Shown one piece after another: positions 55,831 to 64,000 of a DNA stretch of 64,000 nt. The position numbers and the translations under genes are program-made. The notes beneath the pieces are model-generated. The model did not search any database. It worked only from the letters and a program-made list of their open reading frames with translations, and was not told the origin of the DNA. Every line of letters starts with the position of its first letter. The stretch's first letter is position 1. Location of the stretch: NCBI RefSeq assembly GCF_003351765.1, contig NZ_CP031229.1:3162001-3226000 (forward strand), given 5' to 3'. This stretch comes from Ornithinimicrobium avium. Its GTDB lineage: Bacteria > Actinomycetota > Actinomycetes > Actinomycetales > Dermatophilaceae.

Positions 55831-56466
55831 ATGAGGGCAGGGAGCGGCAGCAGCACAGGCGAGAGCTGGCAGGAGCGGGAACGGCGCCGCGAGGAGGCGG
55901 TGCGGCGAGCGCGCAAGCTGCCTCGCGAGCCCTCCTCGGCGCGTGCCCGCCTCGTCCTGTGGCTTTCGCTCGCCTGCTGGACCGGCGTCCTCGTCTGGCT
56001 CGCACTCACCCTCCCCGAGCGCGTGCCCACCCACTGGTCGGGGTCCGGCGTGCCCGACGGGTGGTCGAGCAAGGCCGGTGCCCTGGCGATGCCGGTCGTC
56101 TTCCTCGCCATCACCCTGCCCCTGGTGCTGCTGTCCCGCCTGGTCTTCGTCGCCCCGGACCTGGTCAACGCCCCGCACCGCGAGTGGTGGACGTCGACGG
56201 TTCCGCGAGTCGTGCGCTTCGAGCGGCTCGTCCGCGAGGACATCATGGTCATCACCGGACTCACCCTGCTCCTGCTGGTCTCCGCCGAGGTCGTCATCGC
56301 CTACGCCGCCCACCAGCCGGGCGGCGCGGTGCCGTGGTGGATCTTCCCGGTCGCGCTCGTGGCCTACCTGACCCTGCTCACCCTGCGCGTGGTGCGGATG
56401 TACCTGGGCGGGCGTTACCGACCGGACGTCCAGGAGCGGGCCCTGCAGGACCGGGACGCGACCTGA
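55831..56466 (+). CDS. DUF1648-type membrane protein
   Basis: 211 aa, ATG with TAGGGT seven bases upstream (leaderless). A charged N-terminal region (ESWQERERRREEAVRRARKLPRE) is followed by about four spans; LPERVPTHWSGSGVPDGWSSK between spans 1 and 2 is the DUF1648 pattern seen in SdpI-like proteins. Function unknown; the fold is shared with an immunity/regulator protein in Bacillus. Confidence 0.7.
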   Translation: MRAGSGSSTGESWQERERRREEAVRRARKLPREPSSARARLVLWLSLACWTGVLVWLALTLPERVPTHWSGSGVPDGWSSKAGALAMPVVFLAITLPLVLLSRLVFVAPDLVNAPHREWWTSTVPRVVRFERLVREDIMVITGLTLLLLVSAEVVIAYAAHQPGGAVPWWIFPVALVAYLTLLTLRVVRMYLGGRYRPDVQERALQDRDAT

Positions 56467-56552
56467 CGTCGGTCGGTCGGGGGACGGGCGCCCCCGGGAC
56501 GCAGCGCTGAGCGCGCTCTGGGCTGTACTGGCAGCGAGGAGAAGGGAGCCAG

Positions 56553-57530
56553 ATGAACCTCACCGACGACCAGATCGACCGCGCGGGGGGCGTGCTGCTC
56601 GGCCAGGCGCTCGGCGACGCGCTCGGCGTCCCCTACGCGTCCGGCGCCGCGCCCTACGACCCGGCGACCGGGCCGCAGCCGGCGGGCGGCGGACCCGGCG
56701 ACCACGCGCCGGGGGAGTGGTCGGGCGACACCCAGATGGCGCTCTGCGTCGCCGAGGTCGCGGCGACCGGCACCGACCTGACCTCGCCGACCGGTCAGCT
56801 CGGCGTCGCGACCGCGTTCCTGTCCTGGTTCGAGTCCGACCCGCCCGAGGTCGGCGCCCACACCCGTGCGGTGCTGACCGCCGTCGCCCGCCGCGGGGAC
56901 GACGCGACCCTGGACGAGGCGCTGCTCCAGGAGTCGTGGGCCGAGCACGAGCGGACCGGGCGCTCGGCCGGGAACTCCGCTCTCGCGCGCACCTGCGTGG
57001 TCGGGCTCGCGGCGCTCGCGGACCGCGAGGCCACCGCGCGCAGCGCCCGTGCCGTCGCCCGGCTCACCCACTGGGACACCCTCGCCGGCGACTCCTGCGT
57101 GCTGTGGTCCGAGGCGGTGCGGCGCGCCGTGGTCGACGGGGTGCTCGACCTGCGCGGCGGTCTGGACCTCCTGGGCGGCCCCGAGGTGCAGGTGCGCTGG
57201 TCGGCGTGGGTCGAGGAGGCCGAGCGCGAGGACCCCTCCACCTTCAGCGGCAACGGCTGCACGGTCGTCGCGCTCCAGGCCGCCTGGTCGGCGGTCCACC
57301 GCACGCGCGGGGCCGCGACGGCCGAGCAGCACGTGGTCGAGGCGCTGTCGACCGCGGTGGGCATCGGCGGCGACACCGGCACGGTGGCGGCGATCGCCGG
57401 CGGCCTGCTCGGGGCCCGCTACGGCTCCTCGGGGCTGCCGGAGCGGTGGGCGCCGCGCGTGCACGGCTGGCCCGGCCTGTGGTCCGACGACCTCGTGCGG
57501 CTCGCGGTGCTCACGGCTCACGGCGGCTAG
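56553..57530 (+). CDS. ADP-ribosylglycohydrolase family protein
   Basis: 325 aa; AAGGGAG seven bases before the ATG. DraG/ARH-type hydrolase that removes ADP-ribose from proteins or metabolites. Metal motifs: [29 protein letters not shown] (SGDT), and [22 protein letters not shown] (GDT with the second metal Asp). No ADP-ribosyltransferase is seen nearby. Its stop TAG and that of the convergent gene share CTAG. Confidence 0.88.
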   Translation: MNLTDDQIDRAGGVLLGQALGDALGVPYASGAAPYDPATGPQPAGGGPGDHAPGEWSGDTQMALCVAEVAATGTDLTSPTGQLGVATAFLSWFESDPPEVGAHTRAVLTAVARRGDDATLDEALLQESWAEHERTGRSAGNSALARTCVVGLAALADREATARSARAVARLTHWDTLAGDSCVLWSEAVRRAVVDGVLDLRGGLDLLGGPEVQVRWSAWVEEAEREDPSTFSGNGCTVVALQAAWSAVHRTRGAATAEQHVVEALSTAVGIGGDTGTVAAIAGGLLGARYGSSGLPERWAPRVHGWPGLWSDDLVRLAVLTAHGG

Positions 57531-58330
57531 CTCTCACCCACCTCCTGGCCGGGGGAAGCAGCGGCGGTCGCCGGGTGCACCAGCAGCGGCAGGTGCCGCC
57601 GCCCGGACTCCCGCAGCGCGTCGACCGCCGCGAGGTGCTCCTCGCAGAGGCGGGCGAGCGCGTCATACGCCTCCTGCCCGACGAGCTCGACGAGCTCGGC
57701 GCGCTGCGAGACGTAGACCGGCTCGCCCGCCGTGTGCGCCTCTGGCGACCCGGTGCACCACCAGTCCAGGTCGTGCCCGCCGGGCCCCCACGCGCGACGG
57801 TCGTACTCGCCGATCGTGATCTCGAGGTATGACGTGCCGTCCGCGCGCTCCACGTCCCGGTAGCCGCGCCGCAGGGGCACCTGCCAGCACACGTCCGGCT
57901 TGGTGGTGTGCGGCGCCAGACCCTCGGCCAGCGCGTGCTGGTGCAGCGCGCAGCCAGGGCCGGCGGGGAACCCGGGGCGGTTGAGGAAGATGCACGCCCC
58001 GTCCACGACGCGGGTGACGCGCTCGCCGTCCTCGTCCTCGGCCAGCCAGCCCTCGTCGCGCGCCTCGTCGACCAGCTGCCACCCGTCGGGCCCGAGCCGC
58101 CCGGCGACCGCCGCGACCCGGGCGTGGTCGTCGTCGTCGGTGAGGTGCGCGCCGAGGGTGCAGCACCCCGCGTCGGGCTCCCCGGCCTCGATCCCGTGGC
58201 AGCCGGCGCCGTAGATGCAGCGCCACCGGGACGTCAGCCAGGTCAGGTCGAGACGCAGGCGTTGCGCCGGGTCGGCCGGGTCGGTCAGCTCGGCCCAGGC
58301 GCGCGGTGCGTCCAGCGGGCTCTCGGTCAC
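57527..58330 (-). CDS. Cys-cluster protein (YkgJ-like metal-binding)
   Basis: 267 aa, GTG start with TAGGGT six bases upstream on the minus strand. Cysteines: [38 protein letters not shown], grouped like the zinc/iron-chelating Cys clusters of the YkgJ family. [21 protein letters not shown] is distinctive and common in uncharacterised actinobacterial homologues. No function known. Divergent from the Ppx/GppA gene. Confidence 0.62.
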   Translation of the reverse strand: MTESPLDAPRAWAELTDPADPAQRLRLDLTWLTSRWRCIYGAGCHGIEAGEPDAGCCTLGAHLTDDDDHARVAAVAGRLGPDGWQLVDEARDEGWLAEDEDGERVTRVVDGACIFLNRPGFPAGPGCALHQHALAEGLAPHTTKPDVCWQVPLRRGYRDVERADGTSYLEITIGEYDRRAWGPGGHDLDWWCTGSPEAHTAGEPVYVSQRAELVELVGQEAYDALARLCEEHLAAVDALRESGRRHLPLLVHPATAAASPGQEVGES

Positions 58331-58336
58331 GCCGCA

Positions 58337-58353
58337 ACCCTAGGGGGGATAAT
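58337..58353. promoter_or_regulatory. Back-to-back -10 boxes of two divergent leaderless genes
   Basis: TAGGGT (minus, 58342-58337) and GATAAT (plus, 58348-58353) lie within 17 bases and each ends 6-7 bases before its start codon (58330 and 58361). RNA polymerase could hardly occupy both at once. Confidence 0.5.
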
Positions 58354-58360
58354 GGCAGAT

Positions 58361-59290
58361 ATGCGCCTGGGAGTGATCGACGTCGGATCGAACACGGTGC
58401 ACCTTCTCGTGGTCGACGCCCACCCCGGCGCGCACCCCCTGCCCGACTACTCGCACAGCGTCACGCTGCGACTGGCCGAGCACCTGACCCACGAGGGCAC
58501 GATCTCGGCCGCGGGCGCGAGCACGCTGGCCCGGTTCGTGACCGACTGCACGGAGGTGGCCGAGAGCCGCGGCGTCTCCCGGCTCATGGGGTTCGCGACC
58601 AGCGCGATCCGGGAGGCCGACAACACCGAGGACGTGCTCGAGCAGGTCGCGGCCGGCTCGGGCGTGGACCTGCAGGTGCTGGCCGGCGAGGACGAGGCCC
58701 GGGTGACCTTCCTGGCGGTACGCCGCTGGTTCGGCTGGTCCGCCGGCCGGATCCTCAACGTGGACATCGGCGGTGGCTCCCTGGAGATGGCCGTCGGCCT
58801 GGACGAGGAGCCGGACGCCGCGGTCTCCCTGCCGCTGGGCGCCGGGCGGCTGACCCGGGAGCTGGCCGGCGACCCCCCGTCGGCGGCCGACGTGAAGGAC
58901 CTGCGCCGCCGGGTCCGCTCCGAGATCGCCACCGTCCACCCGACGCTCACCCGCGCCGGTGGACCCAACCTGACGGTGGGCACGAGCAAGACGATCCGTT
59001 CCCTGGCGCGCGTCTGCGGGTCGGCCCCGCAGGGCGAGGGCCCCTACGTCCCACGCACCCTGCTGCGGTCCGACCTGGCCGAGCTGGTGCCGCGGCTGGC
59101 TACCATGACAGCGGCCGAGCGCGTCGAGCTGCCCGGCGTCTCCGCCGCCCGGGCGCCCCAGCTGCTCGCCGGCGCGGTCGTCGTCGAGGCGGCTCTCGAC
59201 CTCCTCGGGGTCGAGGCGTTGTCCATCTGTCCCTGGGCCCTCCGTGAGGGGCTCATCCTCCGCTTCCTGGACGGTCTACCCGATGACTGA
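58361..59290 (+). CDS. Ppx/GppA phosphatase family protein
   Basis: 309 aa, ATG 58361. ASKHA fold: [54 protein letters not shown] and [14 protein letters not shown]. Exopolyphosphatase/guanosine pentaphosphate phosphohydrolase family, single-domain short form of actinobacteria (Ppx1/Ppx2 type). Whether it acts on polyphosphate or (p)ppGpp is not readable. Eight-base overlap with the next gene. Confidence 0.92.
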   Translation: MRLGVIDVGSNTVHLLVVDAHPGAHPLPDYSHSVTLRLAEHLTHEGTISAAGASTLARFVTDCTEVAESRGVSRLMGFATSAIREADNTEDVLEQVAAGSGVDLQVLAGEDEARVTFLAVRRWFGWSAGRILNVDIGGGSLEMAVGLDEEPDAAVSLPLGAGRLTRELAGDPPSAADVKDLRRRVRSEIATVHPTLTRAGGPNLTVGTSKTIRSLARVCGSAPQGEGPYVPRTLLRSDLAELVPRLATMTAAERVELPGVSAARAPQLLAGAVVVEAALDLLGVEALSICPWALREGLILRFLDGLPDD

Positions 59291-60101
59291 CTTCCCGCAC
59301 ATCCCTGTCCATCTCTCCTCGTCCTCGGTCTATCCCGAGAACGCCGCCTACTGCTTCGACCTGGCCCAGCGGCTCGGCTACGACGGCGTGGAGGTGATGG
59401 TCTGGACCGACCCCGTGACGCAGGAGGCCGGTGCGCTGAAGTCGCTGGCCGAGCTGCACGGTCTGCAGATCGGGGCGATCCACGCCCCGACCCTGCTCCT
59501 CGCCCAGCGGCTGTGGGGGTGGGACCCGTGGGGCAAGATCGAGAGGGCGCTCGACCTGGCCGCGGAGGTCGACGCGCAGTGCGTCGTCGTCCACCCGCCG
59601 TTCCGGTGGCAGCGAGGCTACGCCGAGGGCTTCGTCGAGGGCGTGGCCGAGCGGCAGGAGAGGTGGGGCATCAAGCTGGCGGTGGAGAACATGTTCCCGT
59701 GGCGCTCGGGCGCGCGGGCGATGCAGGCCTACCTCCCGGGGCCGGACCCACGCGACTTCCCCTACAGCGCCGTCACCCTGGACATCTCGCACGCGGCCAC
59801 CGCCGGCGTCGACGCGCTCCAGCTGGCCGAGGACCTCGGCGACCGCGTCTGCCACGTGCACCTGGGCGACTCCTTCGGCTCCTTCAAGGACGAGCACCTC
59901 GTGCCGGGCCGCGGCAACCAGCGCTGCTCGGAGGTGCTCGGGCACCTGGTCAGCTCCGGCTTCGACGGCGTGGTCACCCTCGAGGTGGGCACCCGCAAGC
60001 TCGGCACCAAGGCCCGCGAGGCGGCCCTGGCCGAGTCGCTCGCCTTCGCCCGTCAGCACCTGGGCCAGCACGACGGTCCGGGCGCGCGGGACGTCGGCTG
60101 A
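59283..60101 (+). CDS. Sugar phosphate isomerase/epimerase-like TIM-barrel protein
   Basis: 272 aa, ATG within the ppx end. AP endonuclease family 2 fold: [65 protein letters not shown] and VTLEVGTRK, with metal-ligand E, H, D and E positions retained. Substrate unknown. Follows Ppx/GppA in many actinobacteria, giving a conserved pair. Confidence 0.82.
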   Translation: MTDFPHIPVHLSSSSVYPENAAYCFDLAQRLGYDGVEVMVWTDPVTQEAGALKSLAELHGLQIGAIHAPTLLLAQRLWGWDPWGKIERALDLAAEVDAQCVVVHPPFRWQRGYAEGFVEGVAERQERWGIKLAVENMFPWRSGARAMQAYLPGPDPRDFPYSAVTLDISHAATAGVDALQLAEDLGDRVCHVHLGDSFGSFKDEHLVPGRGNQRCSEVLGHLVSSGFDGVVTLEVGTRKLGTKAREAALAESLAFARQHLGQHDGPGARDVG

Positions 60102-60120
60102 CACGGCGTAGCCTGGCCCC

Positions 60121-61086
60121 ATGGATCTCGCCCACCTCAATCCCGCCGCGCTGATGCGGCAGACCCTGCTCGGGATGAGCCGCAACGACCAGCTGCGCCA
60201 GGCGATCGAGCACGCGCCGGTCAGCCGGGACGTCGTGCGCCGCTTCGTCGGGGGCACCACGACCCAGGACGTGCTCGACGTGGCCACCGAGCTGGCCGAC
60301 ACCCGGCGGATGGCCACCATCGACTACCTCGGTGAGGACACGCTGGACCCGGCGATGGCCGAGCGCACCAGGGACGCCTACCTGGACGTGATCGCGGCGG
60401 CCGCGCAGGCCGGGCTCACCCAGGACGGCGCCGTCGAGGTGAGCCTGAAGCTGAGCGCGCTGGGGCAGGCGCTAGGTCGCGACGGCAACGCCATCGCGCT
60501 CGAGAACGCCCGGGCGATCTGCCAGGCCGCCGCCAACGCCGGCACCACCGTGACCCTCGACATGGAGGACCACACGACCACCGACCTCACCCTGTCGGTG
60601 CTCCGCGACCTGCGCCAGGACTGGCCGTGGGTGGGCGCCGTGCTGCAGAGCTACCTCTACCGCACCGAGCAGGACTGCCGCGACCTCGCCCACGAGGGCT
60701 CACGGGTCCGGCTGTGCAAGGGCACCTACAAGGAGCCCGAGTCGGTGGCCTTCCAGGACAAGGGCGACGTCGACCGGTCCTTCGTGCGCTGCCTGAAGGT
60801 CCTCATGGAGGGCGAGGGCTACCCGATGGTCGCCAGCCACGACCCCCGGCTGGTGGAGATCGCCACGGTCCTCGCCGACAAGGCGCAGCGCACGCCCGAC
60901 TCCTTCGAGTACCAGATGCTGCTGGGCATCCGTCCCGACGAACAGCTGCGGCTGGCCGCGGCCGGGGCCCGGGTGCGGGTCTACGTGCCCTACGGCGACG
61001 AGTGGTACGGCTACCTGATGCGCCGGATGGCCGAGCGTCCGGCCAACCTCGGCTTCTTCCTGCGCGGACTGGCGACGAAGGGCTGA
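60121..61086 (+). CDS. Proline dehydrogenase
   Basis: 321 aa monofunctional PutA N-terminal-type enzyme: proline to pyrroline-5-carboxylate with FAD. TIM-barrel segments: LKLSALGQ, VTLDMEDHT, VLQSYLYRTEQD, VRLCKGTYKEPES, MVASHDPRLVEI, FEYQMLLGIRP, and RVYVPYGDEWYGYLMRRMAERPANL at the end. TAGCCT six bases before the ATG. proC follows in three bases, so opposite steps of proline metabolism are linked. Confidence 0.94.
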   Translation: MDLAHLNPAALMRQTLLGMSRNDQLRQAIEHAPVSRDVVRRFVGGTTTQDVLDVATELADTRRMATIDYLGEDTLDPAMAERTRDAYLDVIAAAAQAGLTQDGAVEVSLKLSALGQALGRDGNAIALENARAICQAAANAGTTVTLDMEDHTTTDLTLSVLRDLRQDWPWVGAVLQSYLYRTEQDCRDLAHEGSRVRLCKGTYKEPESVAFQDKGDVDRSFVRCLKVLMEGEGYPMVASHDPRLVEIATVLADKAQRTPDSFEYQMLLGIRPDEQLRLAAAGARVRVYVPYGDEWYGYLMRRMAERPANLGFFLRGLATKG

Positions 61087-61089
61087 GGC

Positions 61090-61893
61090 ATGACGATCGC
61101 GCTGCTGGGCGCGGGCGTCATGGGGAGCACGCTGCTGGCGGCCCTCGTGCGCTCGGGCCACGACCCCCAGGACCTGCTCGTCTCCGACACGTCGGCCGAG
61201 CGTGCCGAGGAGGTCTCCCGCCGGCACGGCTCCCGGGCGGTGCCGGCCGCCGAGGCCGTCGCCGCGGCGGACATCGTGCTGGTGGCCGTCAAGCCCCAGG
61301 ACATGGCGGCGCTGGTCGAGGAGGTCCGCGACGCTGTCCGGCCCGGGGCGCTGGTCGTCTCGATCGCGGCCGGCATCAGCACCGACTTCCTCGAGCGCCG
61401 GCTCCCGGCGGGCACCTCGGTGGTGCGGGTCATGCCCAACACCCCGGCACTGGTCGACCAGGGCATGTCCGCGCTCAGCCCCGGCCACCACTGCTCCGAG
61501 GAGCAGCTGGAGCTGGCCCGCGGCCTGATGGCCTCGGTCGGCAGGGTGGTCGTGCTCGACGAGTCCCACCAGGACGCGGTCACCGCGATCAGCGGCAGCG
61601 GGCCGGCCTACATCTTCTACGTCGTCGAGGCGATGATCGAGGCCGGCGTCCTGCTCGGGCTGCCGCGGGACACCTCGACCGAGCTGGTCGTGCAGACCCT
61701 CTACGGCGCCGCGACGATGATCCGGGAGACCGGGACGCACCCCACGGTGCTGCGCGAGCAGGTCTCCAGCCCCGGCGGCACCAGCGTGGCTGCGCTGAGG
61801 GCGCTGGAGGACCACAAGGTCAGGGCCGCGTTCCTGACCGCGATAGAGGCTGCGGCCGTCCGCTCGCGCCAGCTCTCGCCCCCGCCCGACTGA
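61090..61893 (+). CDS. proC: Pyrroline-5-carboxylate reductase
   Basis: 267 aa, ATG three bases after proline dehydrogenase. Rossmann start IALLGAGVMGSTLLAALVRSG, VAVKPQDMAALVEEV, RVMPNTPALVDQGMSAL, and the catalytic/dimer signature AISGSGPAYIFYVVEAM, then SPGGTSVAALRALE. Makes proline from P5C with NAD(P)H. A short GC hairpin follows. Confidence 0.96.
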   Translation: MTIALLGAGVMGSTLLAALVRSGHDPQDLLVSDTSAERAEEVSRRHGSRAVPAAEAVAAADIVLVAVKPQDMAALVEEVRDAVRPGALVVSIAAGISTDFLERRLPAGTSVVRVMPNTPALVDQGMSALSPGHHCSEEQLELARGLMASVGRVVVLDESHQDAVTAISGSGPAYIFYVVEAMIEAGVLLGLPRDTSTELVVQTLYGAATMIRETGTHPTVLREQVSSPGGTSVAALRALEDHKVRAAFLTAIEAAAVRSRQLSPPPD

Positions 61894-61897
61894 CCGT

Positions 61898-61924
61898 CGC
61901 GCCCCGGACTCCCTCGCGGGCGCG
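61898..61924 (+). terminator. Possible terminator of proC
   Basis: Stem CGCGCCC / GGGCGCG with a 13-base loop, four bases past the stop. Short and without U-tract. Confidence 0.4.
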
Positions 61925-61949
61925 GACCGCCGTGTGACAAAGTATGGGC

Positions 61950-62489
61950 ATGAGTGACATCCGCGTGCGCGTCCTCGAGCAGGACGAGTGGCCGATCTAT
62001 CGTGAAGTCCGTCTGCGGGCGCTGCGTGAGTCTCCGGAGGCCTTCGTCGCGTCCGCCGAGGAGGAGGCGGAGTTCGAGGACAGCGTGTGGGAGGAGCGGA
62101 TGGCGCGCTCCCGGCGGATCCTGGCGCAGGACGGTGACGAGGTGATCGGCGTGGTGAGCGTGGGCACCGGCCACCGCACCAAGATCGCGGGCGCGGGAGA
62201 GCTCTTCGGGCTCTGGGTAGAGGCGTCCCGGCGTGGCTCGGGGGTGGCGCGCCGGCTCATGGAGAAGGCGGCCAAGGTCGGCCGAGAGGTCGGGCTGCGG
62301 CAACTGCTCTACTGGGTGGGCACCGACAACGGGCGCGCGGTCGCGTTCGCCTCCAGCTTCGGTTTCCGGCCCACCGACGAGCGCCGGCCGATGCGGATCC
62401 GCGGCGTCGACGACGACGACGCGGACGCCGAGGAGCTGATGATGGTCTACCCGCTGGGCGACACCGGCGGGGTCCCGACCTCCCTCTGA
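61950..62489 (+). CDS. GNAT-family N-acetyltransferase
   Basis: 179 aa from ATG 61950 (ATG 61944 also possible). Beta-strand/helix pattern of GNAT: LEQDEWPIYREVRLRALRESPEAF, AGELFGLWVEASRRGSGVARRLMEKA (acetyl-CoA loop with RRGSGVA), and VAFASSFGFRPTDE. Substrate unknown; could be a small molecule or an N-terminus. A -10-like CAAAGT six bases upstream suggests a leaderless start. Confidence 0.82.
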   Translation: MSDIRVRVLEQDEWPIYREVRLRALRESPEAFVASAEEEAEFEDSVWEERMARSRRILAQDGDEVIGVVSVGTGHRTKIAGAGELFGLWVEASRRGSGVARRLMEKAAKVGREVGLRQLLYWVGTDNGRAVAFASSFGFRPTDERRPMRIRGVDDDDADAEELMMVYPLGDTGGVPTSL

Positions 62490-62561
62490 GCGGGCCGGGT
62501 CCGGCGCCCCCGGCGAGGACGCCGGGCACCCCGCCCGTCACCGGTGGATTACCGTGGGGCC

Positions 62562-63749
62562 ATGGCGGCCACCTGGGTGATGTGGGACGAGCGCTTCACG
62601 GCGTACGACTTCGGCCCGGGGCACCCCATGCACCCCTCGCGGCTGGACCTGACGTACCGGCTCTCGCGCTCGCTCGGGCTGCTCGACCACGACGACGTCG
62701 TCGTAAAGCCGGTCGAACCGGCAACCGACGAGCAGCTGCTCACCGTGCACACCCCCGAGCTCCTCGCCGCGGTCAAGGAGGCCTCCGCGGACCCGCGCTC
62801 CGCCACCGGACGGCTGGGTGTCGGCACGGAGGACACCCCGGCCTTCGCCGGCATGCACGAGGCCACCTCTCTGGCCGTCGGAGCCACGCTCGCCGCCGTC
62901 GAGGCGGTCTGGTCAGGGCAGGCTCGGCACGCGGTCAACATCGCGGGCGGGCTGCACCACGCGATGCCGGGGGCGGTCAGCGGCTTCTGCGTCTACAACG
63001 ACGCCGCCGTCGGCATCCGGCGGCTGCTCGAGCTCGGCGCCCGTCGCGTCCTCTACCTCGACCTGGACGTGCACCACGGCGACGGTGTCGAGCGGGCGTT
63101 CTGGAACGAGGACCGGGTGATGACGGTCTCGCTGCACGAGACGGGGCGCGCGCTCTTCCCCGGCACCGGCTTCCCCGGCGACACCGGCGGCCCGAGGGCC
63201 GTCGACACGGCGGTCAACGTCGCGCTGCCCCCGGGCACCGGCGACGAGGGCTGGCTGCGCGCCTACCAGGCCGTGGTGCCCCCCGTCGTGCGCGCCTTCG
63301 GCCCCGACGTCGTGGTCAGCCAGCACGGCTGCGACTGCCACTACTCCGACCCGCTGGCGCACCTGAGCGTGTCCATGGACGCGATGGCCGTCGCCTACGG
63401 ATGGGTGTCCGACCTGGTCGAGGAGGTCGCCGGCGGACGCTGGGTGGCGCTCGGGGGAGGCGGCTACGAGCTCGTCTCCGTCGTGCCGCGGGCCTGGACC
63501 CACCTCATCGGCGTGGCCACCGGTCGTCGGGTCGACCCGGCGACGGCGACGCCGCAGGAGTGGCGCGACCACGTCGAGGAGTACTACGGCCGGGAGGCGC
63601 CCGAGCTGATGGGCGACCGCGGCGGCCGTCCCATCCGCTACGGCGCCTGGGAGGACGGCTACCAGCCCGAGGACCCCGTCGACTCCGCGATCATGGCCAC
63701 CCGCAGAGCCGTCTTCCCGGGCTGGGGCCTGGACCCCTACTTCGACTGA
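62562..63749 (+). CDS. acuC: AcuC-type histone-deacetylase-like deacetylase
   Basis: 395 aa, ATG 62562 with TACCGT six bases upstream. Zn-dependent class I HDAC-like fold: GPGHPMHPSRL, INIAGGLHHAM-like NIAGGLHHAMPG (catalytic His pair), LYLDLDVHHGDGVE (Zn-binding D, H), and GCDCHYSDPLAHL, GGGGYELV. In Bacillus AcuC deacetylates acetyl-CoA synthetase; the partner is not in this window. No acs gene nearby. Confidence 0.9.
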   Translation: MAATWVMWDERFTAYDFGPGHPMHPSRLDLTYRLSRSLGLLDHDDVVVKPVEPATDEQLLTVHTPELLAAVKEASADPRSATGRLGVGTEDTPAFAGMHEATSLAVGATLAAVEAVWSGQARHAVNIAGGLHHAMPGAVSGFCVYNDAAVGIRRLLELGARRVLYLDLDVHHGDGVERAFWNEDRVMTVSLHETGRALFPGTGFPGDTGGPRAVDTAVNVALPPGTGDEGWLRAYQAVVPPVVRAFGPDVVVSQHGCDCHYSDPLAHLSVSMDAMAVAYGWVSDLVEEVAGGRWVALGGGGYELVSVVPRAWTHLIGVATGRRVDPATATPQEWRDHVEEYYGREAPELMGDRGGRPIRYGAWEDGYQPEDPVDSAIMATRRAVFPGWGLDPYFD

Positions 63750-63946
63750 ACCGCCACGTCAGGCACACCAGCCCCACCTGCCCGAGAGTCACCCCCTCGC
63801 GTGTCGGGCTGGACAATTCTGCAGTCACGACTTTCGCAACCACCACTCCTGCCCCTACAGTGGGGCCACAGCACAGTGAGGACGGGCCGGAGGGGAAGCC
63901 GCGACCGTCTGCACGACCACATATCGAACAGATGAGGAAGCGTCCG
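63750..63946 (+). promoter_or_regulatory. Upstream region of the HTH gene with possible promoter
   Basis: 197 bases without a gene. CCCCTACAGTGGGG near 63853 combines a TACAGT -10-like hexamer with flanking C4/G4 inverted arms, which could be a promoter with a built-in operator. GAGGAAG (63934-63940) serves the ATG at 63947. Confidence 0.4.
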
Positions 63947-64000
63947 ATGGCAGAAGAGCGTCAGCTCGGCGAGATGACGTTCATGACCGTGGCCGAGGTG
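63947..64000 (+). CDS. HTH (MerR/excisionase-type) protein, 5' end only
   Basis: 18 codons, MAEERQLGEMTFMTVAEV, running off the window; GAGGAAG six bases upstream of ATG. The phrase FMTVAEV is the usual beginning of the excisionase-type winged HTH found in small actinobacterial regulators of the BldC kind. Full length and function cannot be seen. Confidence 0.65.
   Translation, partial: MAEERQLGEMTFMTVAEV

Overview
The window is a 64 kb chromosomal segment of a high-GC Gram-positive bacterium. Codon use, the gene content (lsr2, clpC, ku/ligD, DUF2342, DUF3180, DUF222-HNH) and the gene order all point to an actinomycete. The three FemAB-type peptidoglycan bridge enzymes suggest a non-mycolate relative of the Micrococcales / Intrasporangiaceae (for example the Ornithinimicrobium or Serinicoccus neighbourhood). 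That placement is inference; no rRNA is present.

Layout. 0-3.3 kb: end of tmk, holB, a secreted TAP-type peptidase lipoprotein and a tRNA-Thr(CGT). 3.3-8.5 kb: a 5.1 kb cryptic integrated element lying between two 47-bp copies of the tRNA-Thr 3' end. It holds a leftward phage lysis-type operon (membrane proteins, broken endolysin, small zinc-ribbon protein), an acyltransferase, the C-terminal stub of a Ro60/TROVE protein and an HTH protein, but no integrase. 8.5-20.4 kb: core chromosome (DUF3352, ppa, dacB, DUF2342, tilS, hpt, ftsH, folE, folP, a folB-folK fusion, DUF3180). 20.5-30.6 kb: methyltransferase, DUF222-HNH protein, a stand-alone nuoD with a MidA/NDUFAF7-like methyltransferase, Ada-AlkA and Ogt for alkylation repair, lysS, a small membrane protein and lsr2.

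30.7-40.3 kb: a block between lsr2 and clpC, which are neighbours in mycobacteria. It contains a seven-ORF leftward operon (cell-wall-binding-repeat protein, unknown protein, MauE-like and MauD-like redox proteins, a Tat-exported Cys/Trp-rich protein, and a membrane protein split by an in-frame TGA), a GH13 enzyme, split LigD and divergent Ku for end joining, and a lipoprotein. 40.5-52.2 kb: clpC, then cell-envelope genes (three FemAB proteins, a DegT-fold protein without its lysine, lgt), hrpB and a membrane metalloprotease. 52.3-64 kb: mutY, disA and radA (leftward), a DUF1648 protein, ADP-ribosylglycohydrolase, a Cys-cluster protein, Ppx/GppA, a TIM-barrel protein, proline dehydrogenase, proC, a GNAT protein, an AcuC-type deacetylase and the start of an HTH gene.

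The most interesting parts are: (1) the Mau-like export and disulfide operon with a Tat-exported protein of ten cysteines and many tryptophans, plus a partner membrane protein whose first conserved Cys position is occupied by TGA; (2) the stand-alone nuoD/MidA pair; (3) the eroded tRNA-Thr element with intact att core and arm repeats; (4) the symmetric ku/ligD promoter; and (5) a very regular set of probable leaderless promoters, with a -10 hexamer 6-7 bases before the start codon. Several frame disruptions (endolysin, phage membrane gene, LigD polymerase domain) lie at or near short homopolymers or are single-base, so real decay cannot be separated from assembly error here.
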